64,000 nt of DNA. Origin: Bradyrhizobium xenonodulans. Lineage in GTDB: Bacteria; Pseudomonadota; Alphaproteobacteria; Rhizobiales; Xanthobacteraceae. Position numbers and translations under genes: made by a program. Every line of letters begins with the position of its first letter. Position 1 is the first letter of the stretch. Location of the stretch: contig NZ_CP089391.1 in NCBI RefSeq assembly GCF_027594865.1, forward strand, positions 930,001 through 994,000, read 5' to 3'. This document shows positions 51,150 to 60,426 of the stretch, one piece after another. Under the pieces are notes generated by a model. The model was given only the letters and a program-made list of their open reading frames with translations, ran no database searches and was not told the DNA's origin.

Positions 51150-52541
51150 ATGAGCAACAAGATGTGGGGCGGCCGGTTCTCGGAACGTCCCGATGAGATC
51201 ATGGAAGAGATCAACGTCTCCATCGACGTCGATCGTCACCTCTTTGCCCAGGACATTGCCGCGTCCAAGGCCCACGCCGCGATGCTCGCCAGCCAAGGCA
51301 TCATCACGGGCTCTGATGCGAAAAATATCGGCAAGGGTCTAGACACGATTTTGTCAGAGATCGGCAAGGGCGGCTTCACGTTCAAGCGCGCGCTCGAAGA
51401 CATCCATATGAACGTCGAGAGCCGGCTGTCCGAGCTGATCGGCCCAGCCGCCGGCCGCCTGCACACCGCGCGCTCGCGCAACGACCAGGTCGCGACCGAC
51501 TTCCGTCTCTATGTCCGCGACGTTCTCGACGAGACCGATGCCGCGCTCGCCGCGTTCCAGGCCGCGCTGGTCAATCGCGCGCTCGAACATGCCGCGACCG
51601 TGATGCCCGGCTTCACGCATCTCCAGACCGCGCAGCCGGTGACCTTCGGCCATCATCTGCTCGCTTATGTCGAGATGGCCGCGCGCGACCGCGGCCGTTT
51701 CCAGGACGCCCGCAAGCGGCTCAATGAATCGCCGCTCGGCGCCGCCGCGCTCGCCGGCACCTCGTTCCCGATCGATCGTCACGCCACCGCGAAGGCACTC
51801 GGCTTCGACCGCCCGATGGCGAACTCGCTCGATGCGGTCTCCGACCGCGACTTCGTGCTGGAGACGCTGTCGGCGGCCTCGATCTGCGCCGTTCACATGT
51901 CGCGCTTTGCCGAGGAGATCGTGATCTGGACCTCGCCGCTGGTCGGCCTGATCCGCCTCAGCGACAAGTTCACCACCGGCTCCTCCATCATGCCGCAGAA
52001 GCGCAACCCGGATGCCGCCGAGCTCGTGCGCGCCAAGACCGGCCGCGTCATCGGTGCGCTCAATGGCCTGCTGATCGTCATGAAGGGCCTGCCGCTCGCC
52101 TATCAAAAGGACATGCAGGAGGACAAGCAGGGCGCCATGGAGGGCTTTGCCGCGCTGTCGCTGGCGATCCGCGCCATGACCGGCATGGTCCGGGACCTCG
52201 TTCCCGACGAGGCAAAGATGAAGGCGGCGGCCGGCGAGGGCTATGCCACCGCGACCGATCTTGCCGACTGGCTGGTGCGGACGCTGAAGATGCCGTTCCG
52301 CGACGCCCATCACGTCACCGGCCGCATCGTGGCCAAGGCCGCCGAGGGCGGCGTGGCGCTGCACGAGTTACCGCTCAAGGAGATGCAGGCGATCGAGCCG
52401 AAGATTACGAAGGATGTGTTCGGCGTGCTCTCGGTCGAATCGTCGGTGAAGAGCCGGACCAGTTTCGGCGGCACCGCGCCGAAGAACGTGGCGTCGCAGG
52501 CCAAGGCCTGGGCGAAGCGGCTGGAAAAAGAGCGGAAATAG
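51150..52541 (+). CDS. argH: Argininosuccinate lyase
   Basis: Protein of 463 residues. Family signature [12 protein letters not shown], catalytic-region [17 protein letters not shown] and [14 protein letters not shown]. It releases fumarate from argininosuccinate in the last step of arginine synthesis. The start at 51150 begins [10 protein letters not shown], the family N-terminus; the upstream extension is rejected. First gene of argH-lptM-lysA. Confidence 0.97.
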   Translation: MSNKMWGGRFSERPDEIMEEINVSIDVDRHLFAQDIAASKAHAAMLASQGIITGSDAKNIGKGLDTILSEIGKGGFTFKRALEDIHMNVESRLSELIGPAAGRLHTARSRNDQVATDFRLYVRDVLDETDAALAAFQAALVNRALEHAATVMPGFTHLQTAQPVTFGHHLLAYVEMAARDRGRFQDARKRLNESPLGAAALAGTSFPIDRHATAKALGFDRPMANSLDAVSDRDFVLETLSAASICAVHMSRFAEEIVIWTSPLVGLIRLSDKFTTGSSIMPQKRNPDAAELVRAKTGRVIGALNGLLIVMKGLPLAYQKDMQEDKQGAMEGFAALSLAIRAMTGMVRDLVPDEAKMKAAAGEGYATATDLADWLVRTLKMPFRDAHHVTGRIVAKAAEGGVALHELPLKEMQAIEPKITKDVFGVLSVESSVKSRTSFGGTAPKNVASQAKAWAKRLEKERK

Positions 52542-52640
52542 GGCTGAGGGCAAAATTTCGCTTATGTTTCATGGTCATCCGGCTCTCGCCAGAGCGCGCC
52601 AATCTCTGTATGGTGCGCCCCGCGTAGTGGGGATTTCGTC

Positions 52641-52931
52641 GTGACGTCAAAGTTTCGCCCGGCCGGCTCGGGGTGGGCCATCATTGTCTTGAGCCTGGCG
52701 GCGCTCGCGCTGGCCGGCTGTGGCCGCAAGGGCCCCCTGGATCTGCCGCCGACCGCCTCCAGCGCGTCCACGGCTAATATTGCCGCGCCGACCGATACCG
52801 AGGCCGAAGCCCAGAAAACGCCAAGCGTGTTCAATCCCACCTACGGTGCGGAGGCCGGTCCGGCGGCGCCCAAGGGCAAGAAGAAATCGTTTATCCTCGA
52901 CCCGCTTCTGGACGAAAGACCCAGCAAATAG
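52641..52931 (+). CDS. lptM: LptM-like lipoprotein
   Basis: Protein of 96 residues. Lipoprotein signal ending LALAGC, then GRKGPLDLPP, the highly conserved LptM/YifL N-terminal sequence. LptM assists folding of the LptD lipopolysaccharide translocon in enteric bacteria. The mature part ends KKKSFILDPLLDERPSK, typical of the alphaproteobacterial form. GTG start. It lies between argH and lysA, a conserved order. Confidence 0.88.
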   Translation: MTSKFRPAGSGWAIIVLSLAALALAGCGRKGPLDLPPTASSASTANIAAPTDTEAEAQKTPSVFNPTYGAEAGPAAPKGKKKSFILDPLLDERPSK

Positions 52932-52954
52932 GCTGGGGCAACTGAGCCAACGCC

Positions 52955-54220
52955 ATGAACCATTTCGACTACCGCAACGGCGTGCTGCACGCCGAGGCGG
53001 TGAATCTGTCCGAGCTGGCGGCAGCCGTCGGCACGCCGTTCTATTGCTATTCGACTGCGACCCTCGAGCGGCATTATCGCGTCTTTGCAGACGCCTTTGC
53101 CGGCGAGAAGGTGCTGGTCTGCTACGCCATGAAGGCGAACTCCAACCAATCGGTGCTGCGCACGCTGGCCAAGTTAGGGGCCGGCGCCGACGTGGTGTCC
53201 GGTGGCGAGTTGAAGCGCGCGCTGGCCGCGGGCATCCCCGCCAGCAAGATCCTGTTCTCGGGCGTCGGCAAGACCGAAGCCGAGCTGCGCGCCGCGCTGG
53301 CCGCCGACATCCTCTGCCTCAACGTCGAATCCGAGCCCGAGCTCGAATTGCTCTCGCGTCTTGCGACCGAGACGGGCAAGACCGCGCGCATCTCGATCCG
53401 CGTCAATCCCGACGTCGATGCCGGCACGCACGCAAAAATCTCCACCGGCAAGTCCGAGAACAAGTTCGGCATTCCGATCGCCTATGCCCGCGAGGTCTAT
53501 GCGCGCGCGGCAAAACTTCCGGGCATCGAGGTGACCGGCACCGACGTGCATATCGGCAGCCAGATCACCGATCTCTCCAAGATGGAGACCGCGTTCCGCA
53601 TCCTCTCCGAATTCGTGCAGACGCTGCGCAGCGACGGTCACAACATCTCGCATGTCGATTTCGGCGGCGGCCTCGGCATTCCCTATTACATGGACCGCGA
53701 GGCGCCGCCGGCGCCGGACGCCTATGCCGCCATGGTCAAGCGCGTCAGCCATAATCTCGGCTGCACGCTGATGTTCGAGCCGGGCCGCATGATCGTCGGC
53801 AATGCCGGCATCCTGGTCGCCAAGGTGATCTATGTGAAGCACGGCGACGGCAAGAACTTCGTCATCATCGATGCCGCCATGAACGATCTGATCCGCCCGA
53901 CGCTGTACGAGGCGCATCACGACATCCTGCCGGTGACGCAGCCGGCCGAAAGCGCGGCCACCATCATGGCCGACGTCGTCGGCCCGGTCTGCGAGACCGG
54001 CGACTATCTCGCATTGGACCGCACGCTGCCGACGCCAAAGCCGGGCGATCTCCTCGCCATCATGACCGCCGGCGCCTACGGCGCGGTGCAGGCCGGCACC
54101 TACAATACGCGGCCGCTGGTGCCCGAGGTGCTGGTGAAGAGCGACCAATACGCCGTAGTCCGCCCGCGCATCGAGGTCGAGCAGCTCATCGCGATGGATA
54201 CGCCCGCGCCGTGGCTGTGA
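52955..54220 (+). CDS. lysA: Diaminopimelate decarboxylase
   Basis: Protein of 421 residues. PLP-binding Lys in CYAMKANSNQ, HIGSQITDLSKM, Gly-rich VDFGGGLGIPY, and the catalytic Cys region VGPVCETGDYLA. It decarboxylates meso-diaminopimelate to lysine. It is 23 bp downstream of lptM, so co-transcribed. Confidence 0.96.
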   Translation: MNHFDYRNGVLHAEAVNLSELAAAVGTPFYCYSTATLERHYRVFADAFAGEKVLVCYAMKANSNQSVLRTLAKLGAGADVVSGGELKRALAAGIPASKILFSGVGKTEAELRAALAADILCLNVESEPELELLSRLATETGKTARISIRVNPDVDAGTHAKISTGKSENKFGIPIAYAREVYARAAKLPGIEVTGTDVHIGSQITDLSKMETAFRILSEFVQTLRSDGHNISHVDFGGGLGIPYYMDREAPPAPDAYAAMVKRVSHNLGCTLMFEPGRMIVGNAGILVAKVIYVKHGDGKNFVIIDAAMNDLIRPTLYEAHHDILPVTQPAESAATIMADVVGPVCETGDYLALDRTLPTPKPGDLLAIMTAGAYGAVQAGTYNTRPLVPEVLVKSDQYAVVRPRIEVEQLIAMDTPAPWL

Positions 54221-54232
54221 GGGCTGCGGGGA

Positions 54233-55123
54233 TTATTTCTTCCCCCCAACCACGACGCCCGCCTTCTTCTCGATCGGCTTGATCGCCGCGGTGAAATCGG
54301 ACTCGGCGCCTTCCGCGCTGATCACGGTCTCCCACAGCCGCCCGACGGCGTCCGCGACCTCCATCGACAGGCCGAGCTGCTTCATCTCCTCCAGCGCCAG
54401 CCGCACGTCCTTCACCATCAATCCCGTGGCGAAGCCGAAGTCGAAGCTGCGCGGCAGCACCGCGCGCGGAAACTTGTCGCGGCTCGCGGTGTTCATGCCC
54501 GAGCCGGCATTGATGACGTCGATCATCACGGCGGGATCGAGCCCGGCTTTCACGCCCATCACCACGGCTTCCGATGTCGCCACCATCGCGGTCGCAGAGA
54601 GGAAGTTGTTGGCGAGCTTCATGGTCTGCGCCGCGCCCGGCTTCTCGCCGATGAAGAACACTTTTCCGATCACGTCGAGCGCGGGCTTGAGCAGCTCGAA
54701 ATCCGCTCTCGGCCCCGAGACCATCACCGCCAGCGTGCCTTTCTCGGCGCCGCCGACACCGCCGGAGACCGGGCAGTCGATCTGCACGATGTTGCGCTTG
54801 GCCAATAGTCCGTGAATCTTCGACGCCATGGTCGAGCCGACGGTGGAGAGATCGATGAAGCGCTTTGCGCGGCTTCCCTCGATCACGCCGTTCGCGCCCG
54901 TCGCAACCTCGAGCGAGGCCTGGAGCGAGGGCAGGCTCGCCATGACTGTCTCGACCTGGTCGGCGACGTCTTTCGGCGATGTCGCAGCGCTAGCGCCGCG
55001 CGCCACGAGCTTGTCAGTGACCTCCTTTCGGGTGTCGAACACGACGAGCTTGTGTCCCGCCTCGATCAACCGCCGCGCCATCGGGAAACCCATGTTTCCG
55101 AGGCCGATGAATCCGATGTCCAT
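54233..55123 (-). CDS. 3-hydroxyisobutyrate dehydrogenase-family protein
   Basis: Protein of 296 residues. NAD(P)-binding GFIGLGNMGFPMARRL at the N-terminus, substrate motif DCPVSGGVGGAEKGTL, and catalytic Lys in GAAQTMKLANNFLSA. Members oxidise 3-hydroxyisobutyrate, tartronate semialdehyde or related beta-hydroxyacids. No valine-catabolism genes are nearby, so exact substrate is open. It follows the decarboxylase-like gene by 107 bp on the same strand. Confidence 0.9.
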   Translation of the reverse strand: MDIGFIGLGNMGFPMARRLIEAGHKLVVFDTRKEVTDKLVARGASAATSPKDVADQVETVMASLPSLQASLEVATGANGVIEGSRAKRFIDLSTVGSTMASKIHGLLAKRNIVQIDCPVSGGVGGAEKGTLAVMVSGPRADFELLKPALDVIGKVFFIGEKPGAAQTMKLANNFLSATAMVATSEAVVMGVKAGLDPAVMIDVINAGSGMNTASRDKFPRAVLPRSFDFGFATGLMVKDVRLALEEMKQLGLSMEVADAVGRLWETVISAEGAESDFTAAIKPIEKKAGVVVGGKK

Positions 55124-55230
55124 GGTGTTTCCTTCTTTTTTCTTTGTTGATTGAAGCAGCGATCATTCTCCACTCGTCGTCCCGGGCTCGCGCCCGCGCG
55201 CCCCGGGACGACAGTGGAAAAAGACGCCGC

Positions 55231-55614
55231 TCACGCCTTTCCGTCGATCTCCGCGAACACCTCGCGCGCGATGCGAAAGCTGTCGACGGCGGCCGGCATG
55301 CCGCCATAGATCGCGACCTGCATCAGGATCTCGCGGATCTCGTCGCGGCTGACGCCATTGGTGAGCGCGCCCTTCAGATGCGCGCGAAACTCGTGCTGGC
55401 GGTTGAGGATCGCGATCATCGCGATGTTGAGCATGCTGCGGGTCTTGCGCGGCAGCTCCTCGCGGCCCCACACCGTGCCCCAGCAATATTCGTTGAGCAT
55501 CTCCTGGAACGGACGGTTGAAATCGTCGACGTTCTTCAGGGCGTTGTTGACATAGGCCTCGCCCAGCACCGCTTTGCGGACTTCCAGGCCCTTGTCGTGC
55601 ATCTTCTTGTCCAT
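55231..55614 (-). CDS. Carboxymuconolactone decarboxylase-family protein
   Basis: Protein of 127 residues. The segments FQEMLNEYCWGTVWGREELPRKTRSMLNI and HLKGALTNGVSRDEIREILMQVAIYGG match gamma-carboxymuconolactone decarboxylase (PcaC)-type proteins, without the peroxidase CxxC of AhpD. It may act on aromatic-ring cleavage products, though no pca genes are nearby. AAGGGAAC precedes the ATG at 55614; an upstream in-frame start is rejected. It is probably co-transcribed with the dehydrogenase that follows. Confidence 0.88.
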   Translation of the reverse strand: MDKKMHDKGLEVRKAVLGEAYVNNALKNVDDFNRPFQEMLNEYCWGTVWGREELPRKTRSMLNIAMIAILNRQHEFRAHLKGALTNGVSRDEIREILMQVAIYGGMPAAVDSFRIAREVFAEIDGKA

Positions 55615-55780
55615 GACGTTCCCTTTGTTTCCTTGGATGGCGGCGCGGAAATTACGGGGTTGCGCCGGGCCAGTCACGTCCTCGTGTTATGCGGGAAAAG
55701 GGGGGCTCTCCCGTACAGGAACGGATGCCTCAGTGCTGCCGTTGTGATACGCTTCTCTACCGGGCAACCTGGAGAGTTGA

Positions 55781-57898
55781 TTGAACGGCGTCACCCCCGA
55801 CCCGTCAGACCCGATCCGCGATGGCGACGCTCTGTCGCGGCTGAAGCTGGCGCAGGCCCTCGATCGGGCCATCTATGCCATCGCGTGGGAACGTGCCTGG
55901 CCGCATCTGGCGCGGGTGCTGACCGTTGTCGGCCTGTTCCTGGTGGCGTCATGGGCCGGCCTCTGGCTGGTGCTGCCGTCCATCGTCCGTGCCATCGGTC
56001 TCGTCGTCTTTGCCGCCGTCGCAATCGTCGCGCTGATCCCGTTGGTTCGTTTCCGCTGGCCGGGCCGCGACGAGGCGCTGAGCCGGCTCGACCGTGGCTC
56101 CGGCATTCGCCACCGCCCGGCAACGACGCTCACGGACACGCTGAGCTCGAAGGACCCGGTCGCGCTGGCACTATGGCAGGCGCAGCGCGAGCGCACGCTG
56201 GCTTCGCTGAGGCGCATCCGCGCCGGCCTGCCGCGTCCGCGGCTTCCCCTGCACGATCCCTGGGCACTGCGCGCGCTGGTCATGGTGATGCTGGTTGCGA
56301 CCTTCTTTGCCGCCGGCGACGAGCGCGCGATGCGGCTCGGGGCCGCGTTCGACTGGAAGGGCGTGCTGGCGCCGACCAACGTCCGCGTCGATGCCTGGGT
56401 CACCCCGCCGCTCTACACCGGCAAGCCGCCGATCATCCTGTCGGCCGCCAACAAGGAAGCCGCGGCGCTACCCGCCAGCGGGCCGCTCGCGGTTCCCGCC
56501 GGCTCGACGCTGATCGTGCGCTCCTCCGGCGGCAATCTGGATATTGCGACGTCCGGCGGCCTCAAGGAGGTCGCGCCCACCGAGGCCGCGCCGAAGGGCA
56601 CCAACGAGAAGCATTTCACCATCACGGCCGATGGCACCGCGCATGTCCGCGCGCCCTCCGGCCAGCCGCAATGGGCTTTTGCGGCGACGCCGGACCGCCC
56701 GCCGACCATCGCGCTCGCCAAGGACCCCGAGCGTCAGGCCTACGGCGCGTTGCAGCTCTCCTACAAGATCGAGGACGATTACGGCGTCACCGGCGCGGCG
56801 GCGCAGATCGTCCCGCGCGCAGCCGACGACAAGGACGGAACCAGGGACGCCGACGCCAAGGCCGCGCGGCCGTTGTTCCAGCCGCCGCAATTCGCGCTGA
56901 CGCTGCCCAATGCGCGGACCCGCAACGGCGTCGGCCAGACGGTAAAGGACCTCAGCGAGGATCCCTATTCCGGCGCGGACGTCACGCTGACGCTCACCGC
57001 CAAGGACGAGGCCGGCAACGAGGCCAAAAGCGAGCCCTTCAACATGCGCCTGCCGGGCCGGCTGTTCACCAAGCCGCTCGCCCGCGCGCTGATCGAACAG
57101 CGCCGCATCCTCGCGCTCGACGCCAACAAGAACTCCGACGTCTATTCCGCACTCGACGCGCTGATGATCGCGCCCGAGATGTTCACCCCGGAAGCCGGGC
57201 AGTATCTCGGCCTGCACAGCATCGCGCGCCAGCTCGAGGCGGCGCGCACCGACGATTCGCTGCGCGAGGTCGTCGCCAGCCTGTGGGCGCTCGCGGTGAC
57301 GATCGAGGACGGCAACATCAGCGACGTCGCCAAGGCGTTGCGGGCGGCGCAGGACGCGCTCAAGCAGGCGCTTCAGCGTGGCGCCAGCGACGAAGAGCTC
57401 AAGAAGCTCATGGACAATCTGCGCGCTGCGCTGGACAATTACATGCGCCAATACGCACAGCAGATGCGCAGCAATCCACTGGCGCGGCCGGCCATCGGCG
57501 TCGACGACCAGATGAAGCGCATCGAGCGGCTGATCCAGCGCGGCAACCGCGAGGCGGCCGCGCGCGAGCTCGATCGCCTGGCGCGCGCGCTGGAAAACCC
57601 TCCGGGGCCGCCCAGCGCCGAGCAGAAAGAGATGGACGAGATCGCGCGCGAGCTGAACGATCTGCTCCGCGAGCAGAACGCGCTTCGCGACGAGACCGAC
57701 CGGCAGAGCAAGGATTCCAAACGCGGTCAGCGTACCAAGCCGCTGCCGCCCAAGGTCGCGGAGATCCTGCGCAAATCGAGAGAGCTGCGGCAGAAGACGC
57801 GCGGTGCGACCAGCGATCAGCTCGAGGACCTGGCAAAGCAGCAGGACGCCTTGCGCGAAGAGCTCAGGACCTGGCGTGAATCCCAGGGAGCGAGATAG
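55781..57898 (+). CDS. TIGR02302/DUF4175 family protein, N-terminal part
   Basis: Protein of 705 residues. Two or three membrane helices in the first 90 residues (VLTVVGLFLVASWAGLWLVL, IVRAIGLVVFAAVAIVALIPL) and one near residue 170, then a large periplasmic region with beta-rich domains (VRVDAWVTPPLYTGKPPI, FTITADGTAHVRAP) and a helical, charged C-terminus (about 470-705). In most alphaproteobacteria one protein of about 850 residues covers this gene and the next; from memory, B. japonicum is described as having two tandem frames. TTG start behind GGAGAG. It ends in TAG, with one codon before the next ATG in the same frame. Confidence 0.85.
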   Translation: MNGVTPDPSDPIRDGDALSRLKLAQALDRAIYAIAWERAWPHLARVLTVVGLFLVASWAGLWLVLPSIVRAIGLVVFAAVAIVALIPLVRFRWPGRDEALSRLDRGSGIRHRPATTLTDTLSSKDPVALALWQAQRERTLASLRRIRAGLPRPRLPLHDPWALRALVMVMLVATFFAAGDERAMRLGAAFDWKGVLAPTNVRVDAWVTPPLYTGKPPIILSAANKEAAALPASGPLAVPAGSTLIVRSSGGNLDIATSGGLKEVAPTEAAPKGTNEKHFTITADGTAHVRAPSGQPQWAFAATPDRPPTIALAKDPERQAYGALQLSYKIEDDYGVTGAAAQIVPRAADDKDGTRDADAKAARPLFQPPQFALTLPNARTRNGVGQTVKDLSEDPYSGADVTLTLTAKDEAGNEAKSEPFNMRLPGRLFTKPLARALIEQRRILALDANKNSDVYSALDALMIAPEMFTPEAGQYLGLHSIARQLEAARTDDSLREVVASLWALAVTIEDGNISDVAKALRAAQDALKQALQRGASDEELKKLMDNLRAALDNYMRQYAQQMRSNPLARPAIGVDDQMKRIERLIQRGNREAAARELDRLARALENPPGPPSAEQKEMDEIARELNDLLREQNALRDETDRQSKDSKRGQRTKPLPPKVAEILRKSRELRQKTRGATSDQLEDLAKQQDALREELRTWRESQGAR

Positions 57899-57901
57899 CT
57901 C

Positions 57902-58807
57902 ATGACACTTACCTCAATCCGGCAAAACGGAAAGATAGCGCACGGCAAGCTCGCCACGGCTTGTCTCGTCCTTGCACTATCCTGTTCCACGGCTTCGATG
58001 GGCCTTGCCCAGTCCTCGCGCGCCGACCAGAAGAGCCTGGATGCGCTGCTCGACAGCGCCGAGCGGTCGATGAAGCAATCCGCCGACAGCCTGAAGGACA
58101 AGAACTCGGACGAGAGCGTCGGCCAGCAGTCCAAGGCGATCCGGGACATGGAGAAATATCTCTATCCCGATCCGAACGATCCTTCGGCCTCGCGCGAAGG
58201 GTCGCAGGACACCCAGGGCCGGCAGGAGCAATTGAAGAAGCGGCTGGAGGCCCTCAAGAAGAAGCTCGCCGAGATGGGCCTGCAGCAGGATGGCCAGAAG
58301 GGCCAGCGCGGGCAGAAGCAGCCGGGGCAGCAGGGCCAACAAGGTCAGCAGGGCCAAGGCCAGGGTCAGGACGGCGACCAGGATGGCGAAGACGGCTTCG
58401 ACGCCGCCGAGAACGCCATGGGAGACGCCGGCAACCAGATCGGCGAAGGCGATGCCGACGGTGCGACGGCGTCGCAGGGCAAGGCCATCGACGCCCTGCG
58501 CAAGGGCATGCAGGATCTCGCTGACGCGCTTGGCGGGCAGCAGAACGGCGAGGGGCAGGATCCGGGTGACGGCGACGGCCCCGGTCAAGCGGTGGGCCGC
58601 CAGCAGAGCGGCGGCGAACGGACCGACCCGCTCGGCCGGCCACTGCGCGGCAAGGAATATAGCGACGACTATACGGTCAAGATTCCCGGCGAGATCGACG
58701 CCCAGCGCGCGCGCCGCATCCTCGAAGAGCTCCGCCGCCGCCTCAGCGATCCCGCGCGCCCGCAGCTCGAGCTCGACTATCTCGAGCGGCTGCTGAAGGA
58801 TTTTTGA
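57902..58807 (+). CDS. TIGR02302 family protein, C-terminal part, with its own signal peptide
   Basis: Protein of 301 residues in the same frame as the preceding gene, separated only by TAG and CTC. It has a Sec-type signal (KLATACLVLALSCSTASMGLA at about 18-38), helical charged segments, a Gln/Gly-rich low-complexity stretch (about 120-165) and the conserved C-terminus DPLGRPLRGKEYSDDYTVKIPGEIDAQRARRILEELRRRL. GGGAGCGAG before the ATG allows independent translation. It is probably periplasmic and acts with the membrane-bound first part. The envelope role is inferred from topology only. Confidence 0.85.
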   Translation: MTLTSIRQNGKIAHGKLATACLVLALSCSTASMGLAQSSRADQKSLDALLDSAERSMKQSADSLKDKNSDESVGQQSKAIRDMEKYLYPDPNDPSASREGSQDTQGRQEQLKKRLEALKKKLAEMGLQQDGQKGQRGQKQPGQQGQQGQQGQGQGQDGDQDGEDGFDAAENAMGDAGNQIGEGDADGATASQGKAIDALRKGMQDLADALGGQQNGEGQDPGDGDGPGQAVGRQQSGGERTDPLGRPLRGKEYSDDYTVKIPGEIDAQRARRILEELRRRLSDPARPQLELDYLERLLKDF

Positions 58808-58820
58808 TCCCACACTCGGT

Positions 58821-58921
58821 GTCATCGCCCGCGAAGGCGGGCGATCCAGTATTCCAGAGACAGCAGTGATTAAACCGAAAGGCCGCGGCGTACTGGATGC
58901 TTCGCCTTCGCGGAGCATGAC
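58821..58921. repeat. Bradyrhizobium-type imperfect palindromic repeat
   Basis: Left arm begins GTCATCGCCCGCGAAGGCG and runs to GATCCAGTA; right arm starts TACTGGATGCTTCGCCTTCG and ends GCATGAC. The arms are near-inverses, with about 40 unpaired bases between. Such 100-bp elements (ATCCAGTA...TACTGGAT) recur in Bradyrhizobium. It fills the gap between convergent genes and may end both transcripts. Confidence 0.75.
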
Positions 58922-58944
58922 AGCGGAATGTGTGGCTCGCCGCC

Positions 58945-59319
58945 TTAACCCTTCTTCGCCGCCAGCGCGTCCGCGACTGCCGTACGGATGTCGGCCACCG
59001 AGAACGGCTTGGTCACGACGTCGTGCACCAGCGCATTGAGATTGGACGCGCGCTCGCGCTGATCGGCAAAGCCGGTCATCAGCAAAATGGTCAGGTCGGG
59101 AAAATCGCGCGCGGCGGAGAGCGCCAGCGCGATGCCGTCCATGACAGGCATCTGGATGTCGGTGAGGAGGAGGTCGAACGCGCCGTCCGCGCCCGTCAGG
59201 ATTTCCAGCGCCTCGGCGCCGTCCTGCGCGGTGACGATCTCGTGGCCGTCCATGGCGATGGCGCGCGCCACCAGCTGGCGCATCGAATCCTCGTCGTCGG
59301 CGATCAGGATTTTGGACAT
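58945..59319 (-). CDS. Single-domain response regulator (CpdR-like)
   Basis: Protein of 124 residues consisting only of a receiver domain: acidic ADDED at 7-11, phospho-acceptor Asp 54 in LLLTDIQMPVMDG, Thr in LLMTGFA and Lys in VVTKPFS. The arrangement resembles alphaproteobacterial CpdR, which controls ClpXP proteolysis during the cell cycle, but the identification is by pattern only. It lies 47 bp after the zinc-ribbon protein gene on the same strand. Confidence 0.85.
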   Translation of the reverse strand: MSKILIADDEDSMRQLVARAIAMDGHEIVTAQDGAEALEILTGADGAFDLLLTDIQMPVMDGIALALSAARDFPDLTILLMTGFADQRERASNLNALVHDVVTKPFSVADIRTAVADALAAKKG

Positions 59320-59366
59320 GAGACCAACCTTGGGATCAACCTCCCGTACAGAGCCTGCGAAATCGA

Positions 59367-60245
59367 TTATACGCTGCCGCCGGCGATGTCGCGCCGGTTG
59401 AAGAAGCGAACGTCGATATTGCGGCCCTCCGGCGGCGGCGAGGCTAGGCGCGAGCGGAAGAAGGCGCGCTCGCCGGGCTGCAGCACGGTCTGCTCCAGCA
59501 CGGTGTTCCAGGCGTAGATTTCTGCGCCTTGCGCGTCCCGCACCGCAAAGCGCAGCCGCGGGATATCGAGCGGCTTCTTGCCTTGTCCGACGATCACGCC
59601 CTCGATCACCAGCACCTGCTTGCCGTCAACGGTCTCGCTGGAAAGCTTGACGTCCTTGAAGGCGAGCCCGCGCAGGTTCACGTCGAGCCCGACCATCTTG
59701 TAGAAGGCCGCCGTCTGCGGCAGCAGCCGGACCACGTCGCCGCGCCAGATCACCAGCGCCAGCACCAGCGCGCCCATGGCGGCGCAGGCGGTCGGCAGGC
59801 CGAAATGGGATTTTCGCGGCGCCGCGGTGGCAACCGGGCGACTCACCCGCGCCCCGCGGCGGCTGAACAGGCCACGGAACCAGGATTGGTGCTGCGCGCC
59901 GGCGACGTCCTCTTCAGCGGCCCGGGCTGCGGCGGACCACTCGTCCTCGATCTCCTTGGCGTCCTCGGCCGGCCAGTCGCTGGCGATCGAGGGGCTGTCG
60001 ACCAACGGGGTGTCGGCGGCGCCGTCGTCCTTGGCGTAGGAGTTCCACTCCGCGGCGAGGTCAGACTGGTCGTCGGCCTGGCTGGCTGCGGCCAAGGCCG
60101 GGACGGAGGCCTCCTCGATGGCATCCTCGGCATAGGCGACCCAGGTCTCCTTGCAGCGGGAGCAGCGGACCGTCCGGCCGTTCGCCCCCAGGCTCGCAAG
60201 CTTGATGGCGTAGGATGTCGTACAATGGGGGCAGACGATATGCAT
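59367..60245 (-). CDS. MJ0042 zinc-ribbon membrane protein (DUF3426-like C-terminus)
   Basis: About 292 residues. The N-terminal MHIVCPHCTTSYAIKLASLG with CSRCKETW is the MJ0042 zinc ribbon (Cys 5, 8, 28, 31). An acidic, low-complexity linker follows, then one membrane helix (TACAAMGALVLALVIW, about 150-170) and a periplasmic beta-rich domain (VLVIEGVIVGQGKKPLDIPRLRFAVRDAQG). The topology suggests signalling or regulation across the membrane. ATG at 60245 is chosen over a GTG two codons earlier because AAGG spacing is better. Divergent from ftsE. Confidence 0.88.
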   Translation of the reverse strand: MHIVCPHCTTSYAIKLASLGANGRTVRCSRCKETWVAYAEDAIEEASVPALAAASQADDQSDLAAEWNSYAKDDGAADTPLVDSPSIASDWPAEDAKEIEDEWSAAARAAEEDVAGAQHQSWFRGLFSRRGARVSRPVATAAPRKSHFGLPTACAAMGALVLALVIWRGDVVRLLPQTAAFYKMVGLDVNLRGLAFKDVKLSSETVDGKQVLVIEGVIVGQGKKPLDIPRLRFAVRDAQGAEIYAWNTVLEQTVLQPGERAFFRSRLASPPPEGRNIDVRFFNRRDIAGGSV

Positions 60246-60322
60246 GGACACGAGCCTTGATGCACGGACTGGTCTTGACGATGCCCCGGTCGCGGCGAGC
60301 CGGGCACTCCAAATGCTACAGG

Positions 60323-60357
60323 GCGACCGTTAACGAACCGGAAACCATAACGGTCGC
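60323..60357. promoter_or_regulatory. Inverted repeat GCGACCGTTA/TAACGGTCGC upstream of ftsE
   Basis: Perfect ten-base arms with a 15-base spacer. The centre is about 95 bp before the zinc-ribbon gene start and 36 to 87 bp before the candidate ftsE starts. It may be a regulator site for the divergent pair or a leader hairpin of ftsE. Confidence 0.45.
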
Positions 60358-60426
60358 AAAACCCGTTGATTGCGTATGGCGGAGCGCAGCAATGCGGGCC
60401 GCGTCCCTCCTCGAACGGAGCTGAAC

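Noticed and set aside
55144..57879. Plus-strand open frame of 911 codons overlapping the TIGR02302 gene
   Set aside because: It is a shadow of the real gene in another frame: Arg/Ala/Gly-rich composition, no domain, and it runs through the neighbouring intergenic region.
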